DNA from: Polycyclovorans sp964425915
GTDB lineage: Bacteria; Pseudomonadota; Gammaproteobacteria; Nevskiales; Nevskiaceae
Assembly (NCBI GenBank): GCA_964425915.1
Contig: CAYROO010000008.1
Coordinates: forward strand, 38,474 to 102,473
Reading direction: 5' to 3'
DNA: 64,000 bases
Both the position numbers and the translations under genes were made by a program. Positions 9,111 to 16,073 of the stretch are shown one piece after another (within the stretch, counting starts at the first letter, position 1; each line of letters starts with the position of its first letter). Under the pieces are notes generated by a model. That model was given only the letters and a program-made list of their open reading frames with translations. It searched no databases and had not been told where the DNA came from.

Positions 9111-9728
9111 ATGGAACAACCCACGCCGCAGGCTCAGGCCGTACTGACCTACTGGTTCGGTGACGACCGTCAAGCCGATCCTCGGCAGCTCGCCGAGATC
9201 TACAGCTCGCGATGGTTTGGTGCCACCGCGGAAACCGATGCCGACATTCGGCAGCGCTTCGGCGACCTGCGCGAGCAGGCCTTGATGGGGGGTCTTTTCA
9301 GCTGGACCCGCTCGCCGCTGGGACGACTGGCGTTGATCCTGCTGGTCGACCAGTTCTCGCGCAATCTGTACCGCAATGACCGCCGCGCATTTCTGCACGA
9401 CCGCCTGGCATTGGACTGGGCCCAGGGGGGCATTGCGCTGGCGATGGACCAGCGCCTCACGCCGCTGGAACGCGTGTTCTTCTATCTGCCGCTGGAACAC
9501 TCCGAACATCTCGACGACCAGTTGGAGTGCCTGACCTTGATGCAGCAGCTGTGCGACGAGGTGCCCGCCGAGCAGCGCGGCCTGTTTGAAAACTTCAGCA
9601 ACTACGCGCAGCGGCATCTCGAGATCATCGAACGCTTCGGCCGCTTCCCACACCGCAATGCGGTGCTGGACCGGGTGCCGACGCCGGCCGAAGCCGCCTT
9701 CCTGCGACAGCCGGGCAGCCACTTCTAG
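9111..9728 (+). CDS. DUF924 family protein
   Basis: A 205-residue protein starting MEQPTPQAQAVLTYWFG. Hallmarks of DUF924 are visible: YWFG near the N-terminus, RWFG, then VDQFSRNLYRN and FFYLPLEHSE, ending with FPHRNAVL. The family has a TPR-like helical fold and no settled function. There is no signal peptide or membrane helix. It follows the AraC regulator by about 100 bp and precedes fixL on the same strand. A link to either neighbour is not supported. Confidence 0.85.
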   Translation: MEQPTPQAQAVLTYWFGDDRQADPRQLAEIYSSRWFGATAETDADIRQRFGDLREQALMGGLFSWTRSPLGRLALILLVDQFSRNLYRNDRRAFLHDRLALDWAQGGIALAMDQRLTPLERVFFYLPLEHSEHLDDQLECLTLMQQLCDEVPAEQRGLFENFSNYAQRHLEIIERFGRFPHRNAVLDRVPTPAEAAFLRQPGSHF

Positions 9729-9763
9729 GGCCGTTATTCACGCCCGGGACGTACACTGATGCG

Positions 9764-10909
9764 GTGAGCACCCCTGTCACCGCCGCCCATGACCGTCTCG
9801 ATGCCCTGCTGAACGCGGCGGTGGATGCCATCGTGCTGATCGATCCGCGCGGACGCATCACCCGCTTCAACCGCGCTGCCGAGTCGCTGTTCGGATACCG
9901 CGCCGCGGAGGTGCTGGGCGAGAACGTCCGGCTGCTGATGCCGGCGCCCTATCGGGCCGAGCACGACGGCTACATCGCGCGCTATCTCAACACCGGTGAG
10001 CAGCGCATCATCGGCATCGGCCGCGAAGTGACGGCCTGCCGGCGGGATGGCTCACAGGTGCCCATCGAGCTGTCGGTGGGCGAGTTTCGCAGCGGCGACG
10101 AGCACGGGTTCGTCGGCATCCTGCGTGATGTCAGTGCCTTGCATGCGGCCACGCGGGAAGCCGAGGATCTGCGTGAACGCCTGGCGCATGCCGGTCGACT
10201 CGGCTTGATGGGCGAGATGGTCAGCGGCATCGCCCACGAGGTGAACCAGCCCCTCACGGCGATCCACAATTACGCCAGCGCCTGCCGCCGCATGCTGCAG
10301 CAGGGCCAAACCCCGCCAGGCGCACTGATCGAGGTCCTCGACAAGATCGCGCGACAGGCTGAACGCGCCGGCCAGGTGATTCGGGGACTGCGCAGTCTGG
10401 TGCGCCGCGGCGATGCCACGCGCGACCGGCTATCGGTCAATGCGCTGGTCGAGGAGGTCAGCCGGTTGGTGGAACTGGACCTGCGCGGCATGCCGCAACG
10501 TCTGGTCCTGGCGCTGACGCCAGACCTGCCGATGGTGCAGGTTGACGGGGTGCAGATCCAGCAGGTGCTGATGAACCTGATGCGCAATGGGCTTGAGGCG
10601 ATGCGCGAACGCGGCGTCGGCGATGTGCTGCGGGTGACCAGCCGCCGGGGCGCGGACCATGCGGTTGAACTGGTGGTCCGTGATCAGGGCCCCGGCCTGG
10701 ACGACACCGTGCTTGCCCGCCTGTTCGAACCCTTCGTCACCACCAAGCCCCAGGGCATGGGCCTGGGCCTGTCGATCTGCAAGTCGATCATGCAGGCACA
10801 TGGTGGCGACCTGACCTATCAACCGGCGGCGGGCGGTGGCGCTGAGTTCACCTTGCGGCTGCCGGCGAGCATGGATGACGTGGATCCGGAGGAGGAGGCG
10901 CGCGGATGA
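9764..10909 (+). CDS. fixL: FixL-type heme PAS sensor histidine kinase
   Basis: A 381-residue soluble kinase starting at GTG (MSTPVTAAHD). The PAS domain covers about 10-125. His67 in EHDGY matches the proximal heme ligand of FixL (His200 in Bradyrhizobium), and Arg87 in IIGIGR matches its O2-contacting Arg220, with the same 20-residue separation. That predicts a true heme O2 sensor, not just a FixL-like kinase. The phospho-acceptor is His158 (IAHEVNQPL), followed by an ATPase domain with DQGPGLD and GMGLGLSI boxes. Its stop overlaps the fixJ start (ATGA). In FixL systems oxygen inhibits kinase activity, so FixJ would be phosphorylated when O2 is low. Confidence 0.88.
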   Translation: MSTPVTAAHDRLDALLNAAVDAIVLIDPRGRITRFNRAAESLFGYRAAEVLGENVRLLMPAPYRAEHDGYIARYLNTGEQRIIGIGREVTACRRDGSQVPIELSVGEFRSGDEHGFVGILRDVSALHAATREAEDLRERLAHAGRLGLMGEMVSGIAHEVNQPLTAIHNYASACRRMLQQGQTPPGALIEVLDKIARQAERAGQVIRGLRSLVRRGDATRDRLSVNALVEEVSRLVELDLRGMPQRLVLALTPDLPMVQVDGVQIQQVLMNLMRNGLEAMRERGVGDVLRVTSRRGADHAVELVVRDQGPGLDDTVLARLFEPFVTTKPQGMGLGLSICKSIMQAHGGDLTYQPAAGGGAEFTLRLPASMDDVDPEEEARG

Positions 10910-11526
10910 GCGAAGGAATCGTCTTCATCGTCGATGACGAGGAACCGGTGCGCGACAGCATCGCACTGTTGCTGCAGTCGGTCGGCATTGCCAGCCAGGG
11001 CTTCGCCCACGCCCAGGCCTTCCTCGACAGCTACCAAACCCACCAGCCGGGGTGCCTGTTGCTGGATGTGCGCATGCCGCGCATGAGCGGCCTTGAACTG
11101 CAGCACCTGCTCAACCGCCGTGGCTGGGCGCTGCCGGTGATCTTCATCACGGGCCACGGTGACGTGCCCATGGCGGTGGAAGCCATGCGCGAGGGCGCGC
11201 TGGATTTCCTGCAGAAGCCGTTCAATGACGACGAGCTGATCCGCCGCGTCCAGAAGGCCTTGCGCCACGATGCCGAGCTGCGCAGCCGGGTGGGCGACCG
11301 CCACAGCCATCAGCAACGACTGGACAGCCTCACCCCGCGCGAACGGGAGGTTGCCGGCCGCATCGTCGAAGGCCAGGCCAACAAGGTCATCGCGCTGGAG
11401 CTGGGGCTGTCCGAGCGCACCGTCGAGCTGCACCGGGCTCGGGTGATGCAGAAAATGGGCGTGCGCGGTCTCGCCCAGCTGGTACAGCTGTGGCTCCTGT
11501 TGACGCCCGATCAGCCGCCCAGCTGA
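10906..11526 (+). CDS. fixJ: FixJ-type response regulator
   Basis: A 206-residue regulator with a receiver domain (1-120) and a LuxR-type helix-turn-helix (about 133-200, LTPREREV to LSERTVELHRARVMQKMG). The phosphorylated residue is Asp54 (LLLDVRMPRMSG), the same number as in FixJ; acidic residues Asp10/Asp11 and Lys104-region LQKPF complete the site. It is translationally coupled to fixL. Likely targets are the FNR gene and the cbb3 cluster next door, as FixJ acts through FixK elsewhere (inference). Its last 16 bases overlap the 3' end of the convergent metallo-hydrolase gene. Confidence 0.9.
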   Translation: MSEGIVFIVDDEEPVRDSIALLLQSVGIASQGFAHAQAFLDSYQTHQPGCLLLDVRMPRMSGLELQHLLNRRGWALPVIFITGHGDVPMAVEAMREGALDFLQKPFNDDELIRRVQKALRHDAELRSRVGDRHSHQQRLDSLTPREREVAGRIVEGQANKVIALELGLSERTVELHRARVMQKMGVRGLAQLVQLWLLLTPDQPPS

Positions 11527-12374
11527 TTGAGCGGCAGGCGCAGGTACTGCACCCCGTTGTCATCGGCCGGCGGCAGCTGCCCGCCGCGGATGTTGACCTG
11601 CAGCGAGGGCAGGATCAGGCGCGGCACCGCCAGCGCGCGGTCACGCTCGGCACGCCGCCGTACGAATTGCGCCTCGCTGACACCGTCGTGGATCCATAGA
11701 TTGTCACGCCGCTGTGCGCCCACGGTGGTTTCCCAGCAGGGCGCCCGACCGCCGGGCGGATAGTCATGGCAGAGGAACATGCGCGTCGATTCTGGCAGCG
11801 AAAGCAGTCGTCGCATCGAGCGGTAGAGTGCGTGCGCATCGCCACCCGGAAAGTCCGCACGCGCCGTCCCATAGTCCGGCATGAACAGGGTGTCCCCGAC
11901 GAAGACGGTGTCGCCGGCGAGATAACTGACACAGGCCGGTGTGTGCCCTGGGGTATGCCAGACCTGCACCGACAGCTCGCCGAGCTGGAAGCGCGCGCCC
12001 TCCTCGAACAGCCGGTCGAAACCGTCGTCGGACAGGGCCTGGGGTGACAGTGCGAACAGCGCGCCGAATCGCTGTTGCACCTCCCGAATCCGAGCACCGA
12101 TACCGATACGCCCGCCCAGTTGCGCCCGCAACCAAGCCGCCGCCGACAGGTGATCGGCATGGGCGTGCGTTTCCAGGATCCATTCGACCCGCAAGCCCTC
12201 CTGGACCACATACTCGGCGATGCGGCGGGCCGACACGGTGTCGGTGCGCGCCGCATCCGGGTCATAGTCGAGAACCGGGTCGACGATGGCGCAGGCCGGA
12301 CTCATGGGGTCCCGCAGCACATAGCTGATGGTGAACGTGGCGGGGTCGTAGAACGCTTCGACGTGGGGTTTCAT
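11511..12374 (-). CDS. MBL-fold hydrolase, persulfide dioxygenase-like
   Basis: A 287-residue metallo-beta-lactamase-fold protein with the motif ETHAHADHLSAA (His70, His72, Asp74, His75), HTPGHTPAC, GDTLFMPDYGTARADF and CHDYPPGG. The ETHAHADH-SAA form and the DYGTARADFPGG loop are typical of ETHE1/Blh persulfide dioxygenases and their close relatives, which have a mononuclear iron and oxidise glutathione persulfide to sulfite. An FNR box lies 55 bp upstream, the same distance as at hemN and ccoN, so low-oxygen control is likely. Substrate is inferred from family; other glyoxalase II-like activities remain possible. Confidence 0.82.
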   Translation of the reverse strand: MKPHVEAFYDPATFTISYVLRDPMSPACAIVDPVLDYDPDAARTDTVSARRIAEYVVQEGLRVEWILETHAHADHLSAAAWLRAQLGGRIGIGARIREVQQRFGALFALSPQALSDDGFDRLFEEGARFQLGELSVQVWHTPGHTPACVSYLAGDTVFVGDTLFMPDYGTARADFPGGDAHALYRSMRRLLSLPESTRMFLCHDYPPGGRAPCWETTVGAQRRDNLWIHDGVSEAQFVRRRAERDRALAVPRLILPSLQVNIRGGQLPPADDNGVQYLRLPLNQLGG

Positions 12375-12428
12375 CGCGTCACTCCAGTAATGGCGCCCCC
12401 AGTATCGACACGCCCCTTGTCACCCGCA

Positions 12429-12442
12429 TTGATCTGCGTCAA
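12429..12442. promoter_or_regulatory. FNR box TTGATCTGCGTCAA
   Basis: This matches the FNR consensus TTGAT-N4-ATCAA with one change. It lies 55 bp before the minus-strand hydrolase start and 112 bp before the preferred fnr start, so it could serve the hydrolase, fnr autoregulation, or both. Confidence 0.85.
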
Positions 12443-12553
12443 CGGTGGCGCGCTGCGCCATACGTAGAAGCCGCAAGGCACCTGCGGTATCTGCGACTGC
12501 CGCGCGGGTACGCGATGGCCGATCCTGCCATCACCCTGGAACTGGAGCCGAAC

Positions 12554-13291
12554 ATGGCCTTCGATCTCGCCCCCGCCCCCCGCCTTGCCCCCGACTGCGG
12601 GCACTGCCCGGTGCCCAATTGCCTGGGCAAACAACCGGATGTCAGCCCGCGCTGGCAGGCCACCATGCGGCAGATGCCACCCCAGCTCCCGGGGGCTGCT
12701 CCGCTGCAACATGCCGGCGAAGCGATCACCACGGTGCTGTCGGTGCGGGCCGGATGCGTCAAGACCTATACGGTCGACCGCGATGGCAATGAGCATATCC
12801 GCGCTTTTCACTTCCCGGGGGACCTGATCGGCCTCGACGCCCTGGGGGGCAGCACCACGGTGGCGGCGGTGGCCGCCGTGGGTGGCGCCCAGCTCTGCGG
12901 CACCGACGCGCGGCTGCTGCAGCAGCAACTTCCCCAGGATGCCGCCCTGGCGCATCACCTGTTCCGCCAGACGCAACGTGAACTGCGGCTGGCCCAGTCT
13001 TTCTCCGGCGATTTCACCGCCGATCAACGGGTGGCCGCATTTCTGCTGCACCTGCGCGAGCGCTTGGGCCAGGGCGACCTGCTGCGGCTACCGATGACCC
13101 GCCGCGAGATCGGGAGCTACCTGCGACTGGCCACGGAAACGGTCTGCCGCGTCCTGGCGCGCTTTGAATCGCGGGGGTGGCTGCGGCTGCGCGACAAGCG
13201 CATCCAACTGTTGCAAGCGGCGGCCCTGTCCGAGCTGGCAGCCGCGGTGGAAGCGCCTGTTTCCGCCAACCCCTTGCGCGCCGCCGCCTGA
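12554..13291 (+). CDS. fnr: FNR-type oxygen-responsive Crp-family regulator
   Basis: A 245-residue Crp/Fnr-family activator. The N-terminus has Cys15, Cys18 and Cys23 (CGHCPVPNC), and Cys115 lies in the sensor domain, giving four possible ligands of an O2-sensitive 4Fe-4S cluster. The third spacing is C-x4-C where FNR/ANR have x5. The C-terminal helix-turn-helix (MTRREIGSYLRLATETVCRV) keeps the Glu and Arg of the FNR recognition helix but has Cys in place of the usual Ser. Start MAFDLAPAP is chosen because GGAG lies 7 bases upstream; an in-frame ATG at 12515 lacks such a site. Four FNR boxes nearby support its role. Confidence 0.9.
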   Translation: MAFDLAPAPRLAPDCGHCPVPNCLGKQPDVSPRWQATMRQMPPQLPGAAPLQHAGEAITTVLSVRAGCVKTYTVDRDGNEHIRAFHFPGDLIGLDALGGSTTVAAVAAVGGAQLCGTDARLLQQQLPQDAALAHHLFRQTQRELRLAQSFSGDFTADQRVAAFLLHLRERLGQGDLLRLPMTRREIGSYLRLATETVCRVLARFESRGWLRLRDKRIQLLQAAALSELAAAVEAPVSANPLRAAA

Positions 13292-13300
13292 GCGCCGCTA

Positions 13301-13840
13301 TCACGCGTCAACGGCGATTTCGGCGTCGTCGCGGTCGAGCAGTCGCCCCAGCCGATACAGCGCCGCTGCCTGGGCGCTGGCATTGACGCCGCCGGCGCCG
13401 TCGGCGCGGTCTGCGCCCCGGCCCAGCAGCAACACCCGCGCCCCGGTGACACACTCCAGCGGCCAGGCTTCGAGCTGCGCCAGTCGATCCCGCCGGGCTG
13501 CGTCGCGCCAGGGCCTGAACCGCGGATCACTGACCTGCATCTGGACGGGCGCCCACTGCTGCAGCGCTTGCGCCGCAGGCCCCTCGCCGGCGACGCCGCC
13601 ATCCCAGCGCTCGGGGCATCGCAGCAGCTCCGCCCACAGCAAGGATTCCCCCGACGCCCCCTCCACCGCGAAACTGCCATCGTGCTGTTGTCGCAGCAGC
13701 AGCAGCTCGCGCGCCACCCACGGCGCGGCCCAGGCGCGCAGCAGCGCGTTCAGCCAGACCGAACGCGGCGCGCCCTCACGATGCGCCAGTACGGCCGACA
13801 TCAGCGGCTGCTGCAGGGTGAGTGGCAAGGGGACGCTCAT
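13301..13840 (-). CDS. hypothetical protein downstream of hemN
   Basis: A 179-residue protein starting MSVPLPLTLQQPLM. The frame is open further upstream, but the extension overlaps hemN and has arginine-rich, unlikely coding content. It has no signal peptide, no clear membrane helix and no motif I recognise. It is rich in Ala, Leu, Arg and Trp. It follows hemN by 38 bp on the same strand and ends 9 bp past the convergent fnr stop, so it is probably the last gene of the FNR-controlled hemN transcript. Function unknown. Confidence 0.55.
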   Translation of the reverse strand: MSVPLPLTLQQPLMSAVLAHREGAPRSVWLNALLRAWAAPWVARELLLLRQQHDGSFAVEGASGESLLWAELLRCPERWDGGVAGEGPAAQALQQWAPVQMQVSDPRFRPWRDAARRDRLAQLEAWPLECVTGARVLLLGRGADRADGAGGVNASAQAAALYRLGRLLDRDDAEIAVDA

Positions 13841-13878
13841 GGCGGCCGTGGTCAGTGCCAGGGGCGCAAAGACACGCA

Positions 13879-15255
13879 CTAGAGCACGCGCGAGCCGGCG
13901 GGCGCTGGCGTCAAATACGCATCGAACGGCATCGCCAAGGCGCGCAGCAGGTATCGCCCACGCGCGGTCACCGTCAGCGCCTGGTCGTCGAGCTCGATCA
14001 GCTGATCCTTCACCGCCGGCGCCAGTGCTGCCAGGGCGCTGGCGAAGTGGCGCCGCAGATCGATTCCGAACTGCGCGGACAGCGCCGCGAAGTCCAGGCG
14101 TCCGCCGCATAGGATCCGTTCGATGACGGTCCCCCGCAGCTGATCCTCCTCGGCGAGCCAGCGGCCACGCTGTGTGGCCAGCTGCCCCACATCGATGCAG
14201 TGCTCGTAATCGGCCAACACGCGCGCGTTCTGGCTGTAGGCGCCCCCGATCCGGCTGATGGCACTGACGCCCAGCCCCAACAGATCCAGGCCCGCCCGCG
14301 TCGAGTAGCCCTGAAAATTGCGCTGCAGACGATTGCCACTGAGCGCATGCGCTAGGCTGTCCTCCGGCTTGGCAAAATGGTCCATGCCGATATGGACATA
14401 CCCCGCTTCGGTCAGGCGCGCCACCGCCGCCTGCAGCAGCGCCAGACGTTGTGCGGTGTCCGGCAGGGTCTCGGGGTCGATCATGCGCTGTGCACGAAAC
14501 TGTTCCGGCAGATGGGCATAGCCATACAGCGCAACACGGTCCGGCGCGGTCTTCACCACCATCTCCAGCGTGCGCGCGAAACCGTCCAGTGTCTGTCGCG
14601 GCAGTCCGTAGATCAGGTCCATCGACAAGGATCGAAACCCGATGTCGCGCGCCACCGCCATCAGCGCACGCAGATGCTCGGTGGACTGCGGCCGGTTGAT
14701 GGCCTGCTGCACGACCGGATCAATGTCCTGGACCCCCAGCGAGAGACGATTGAACCCCAGCGCGCCCAAGTTCGTGAGGCGCGCGCCGTCCACCGTGCGC
14801 GGATCAATCTCGATGGAGAACTCGCGGTCGGCAACAGGCACGAAGCCAAACGCATCGCGCAGGGCGCCCATCAGCATCGCCAACTGGGCATCGGTGAAAT
14901 GGGTGGGCGTACCCCCGCCCAGGTGCAACTGCTCGATCGGCCGTCGGCCCGCCATCGGTACCGCCTGCATGTCGATCTCGCGGATCAGTCGCGACAGATA
15001 GCGCATGGGCCGGATGGCACGGGTGCTGATCACGCGATTGCAACCGCAGTAGTAGCAGGGCGCCGCGCAGAACGGCACATGGACGTAGACCGACAGCGGG
15101 TCATCGGGATGCTGGGCGTTGGCGCGGTGGACCGCCGCCGCATGATCGGCAGCGGTGAACGTGCCGAACTGGGCGGCGGTGGGGTAGGACGTGTAGCGCG
15201 GGCCGTGCCCGTCGTAGCGTCGGATCAGCTCGGGGGCGAAATCGGGGGGGGTCAT
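13879..15255 (-). CDS. hemN: oxygen-independent coproporphyrinogen III oxidase
   Basis: A 458-residue radical-SAM enzyme that converts coproporphyrinogen III to protoporphyrinogen IX without O2, supplying heme for the cbb3 oxidase under low oxygen. The cluster motif is C63-x3-C67-x2-C70-x-C72 (FCAAPCYYCGC), as in E. coli HemN, followed by HLGGGTPTH. The C-terminal HemN domain is present and the length matches the family (about 457). The start MTPPDFAPEL is chosen because homology begins there; the frame extends upstream without family similarity. An FNR box lies 58 bp upstream. Confidence 0.95.
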   Translation of the reverse strand: MTPPDFAPELIRRYDGHGPRYTSYPTAAQFGTFTAADHAAAVHRANAQHPDDPLSVYVHVPFCAAPCYYCGCNRVISTRAIRPMRYLSRLIREIDMQAVPMAGRRPIEQLHLGGGTPTHFTDAQLAMLMGALRDAFGFVPVADREFSIEIDPRTVDGARLTNLGALGFNRLSLGVQDIDPVVQQAINRPQSTEHLRALMAVARDIGFRSLSMDLIYGLPRQTLDGFARTLEMVVKTAPDRVALYGYAHLPEQFRAQRMIDPETLPDTAQRLALLQAAVARLTEAGYVHIGMDHFAKPEDSLAHALSGNRLQRNFQGYSTRAGLDLLGLGVSAISRIGGAYSQNARVLADYEHCIDVGQLATQRGRWLAEEDQLRGTVIERILCGGRLDFAALSAQFGIDLRRHFASALAALAPAVKDQLIELDDQALTVTARGRYLLRALAMPFDAYLTPAPAGSRVL

Positions 15256-15312
15256 GCAGCGTCTCACAATGCCAACGTCAATACATGCTGCGGCGATGCG
15301 GGCAGCCCCGCA

Positions 15313-15326
15313 TTGATCTGGATCAG
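15313..15326. promoter_or_regulatory. FNR box TTGATCTGGATCAG upstream of hemN
   Basis: One mismatch to TTGAT-N4-ATCAA. It lies 58 bp before the hemN ATG and overlaps the stop codon of the preceding membrane gene, giving hemN its own low-oxygen promoter inside the cco gene string. Confidence 0.85.
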
Positions 15327-15928
15327 GCCTGCAGACACCCCCACAGCACGCCGCCACTGGTCAGCACTGCGGCCACGCTGAGGCTCCCCGCCAGCCAGCG
15401 CGCTGCGCGCCAATGACCCTGTTGTGGCGACTGCTGCAGGCGCCGCCATCCCCAGGCCGATAGCTGCAGCGCCGGCAGGCTGCCCAGGGCGAATGCGGCC
15501 AGCAGCAGGGCCCCCTGTCGGGGATCGGCGCTGAGCGCGGCATAGCCGGCGACGCCGTACAGCAAGGGACAGGGCACCACCCCCATCAGCGCGCCGGCGA
15601 CCCCGCCCGGAAAGGCGCCCACCCGACACTGGCAGGCGGCCGCGGGTCGCCGCCGCAGCATCAGCGCCAGCAGCGCCACCAGCGCCAGCGCGCGCAGCTC
15701 GGTCCCGACCGTGACCAGACCGGCACTGCGAACCAGCCAGTGGCCGACACCCCCGGCGATGGCGCCGAGCCCGGCGTAGGCGAGCACCCGACCGCCATGG
15801 AAGGCCCAGTCGGTGCGCCCCGCGGCACTGGCGCGCGCCTGCCAGAGGCCGCACATGGCGGCGCAGTGGGGGCTGGCCAGCACGCCCGCCAGCAGCAGCG
15901 CGGGCACATCCAGCACCGCGATGTTCAT
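15323..15928 (-). CDS. SafE/DsbD-type membrane protein of the cco cluster
   Basis: A 201-residue integral membrane protein starting MNIAVLDVPALLLAG, with about six hydrophobic segments, the N-terminal HCAAMCGLWQ motif and the mid-protein PCPLLYGVAGYA motif. These are typical of the sulfite exporter TauE/SafE-like (DsbD_2, PF13386) proteins found right after ccoS in many cbb3 clusters. The role is probably in copper or thiol handling during cbb3 assembly (family context). It starts 5 bases after the ccoS stop. An upstream TTG would add 14 residues that overlap ccoS; I consider it unlikely. Confidence 0.85.
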   Translation of the reverse strand: MNIAVLDVPALLLAGVLASPHCAAMCGLWQARASAAGRTDWAFHGGRVLAYAGLGAIAGGVGHWLVRSAGLVTVGTELRALALVALLALMLRRRPAAACQCRVGAFPGGVAGALMGVVPCPLLYGVAGYAALSADPRQGALLLAAFALGSLPALQLSAWGWRRLQQSPQQGHWRAARWLAGSLSVAAVLTSGGVLWGCLQA

Positions 15929-15932
15929 GCGT

Positions 15933-16073
15933 TCAGGCGTCGTCCGGAAGGCGCTGCTGCTGCGCCGCAAGGTCGTCGAACTGACCGTCCTCGGCGGCGG
16001 TGAAGAACACCACCACCGCCACCAGCACCACGAACAGCCCCAAGGGGATCAACAGGTAGAGACTTTCCATCAT
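15933..16073 (-). CDS. ccoS: cbb3 oxidase maturation protein CcoS
   Basis: A 46-residue single-helix protein (MMESLYLLIPLG, then a membrane helix to about residue 26, then the FFTAAEDGQFDDL tail). The hydrophobic helix followed by an acidic D-GQFDDL segment is diagnostic of CcoS/FixS, needed for cofactor insertion into cbb3 oxidase. Its start overlaps the ccoI stop (TGATG), so the two are translationally coupled. A second ATG one codon later is equally possible. Confidence 0.92.
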   Translation of the reverse strand: MMESLYLLIPLGLFVVLVAVVVFFTAAEDGQFDDLAAQQQRLPDDA

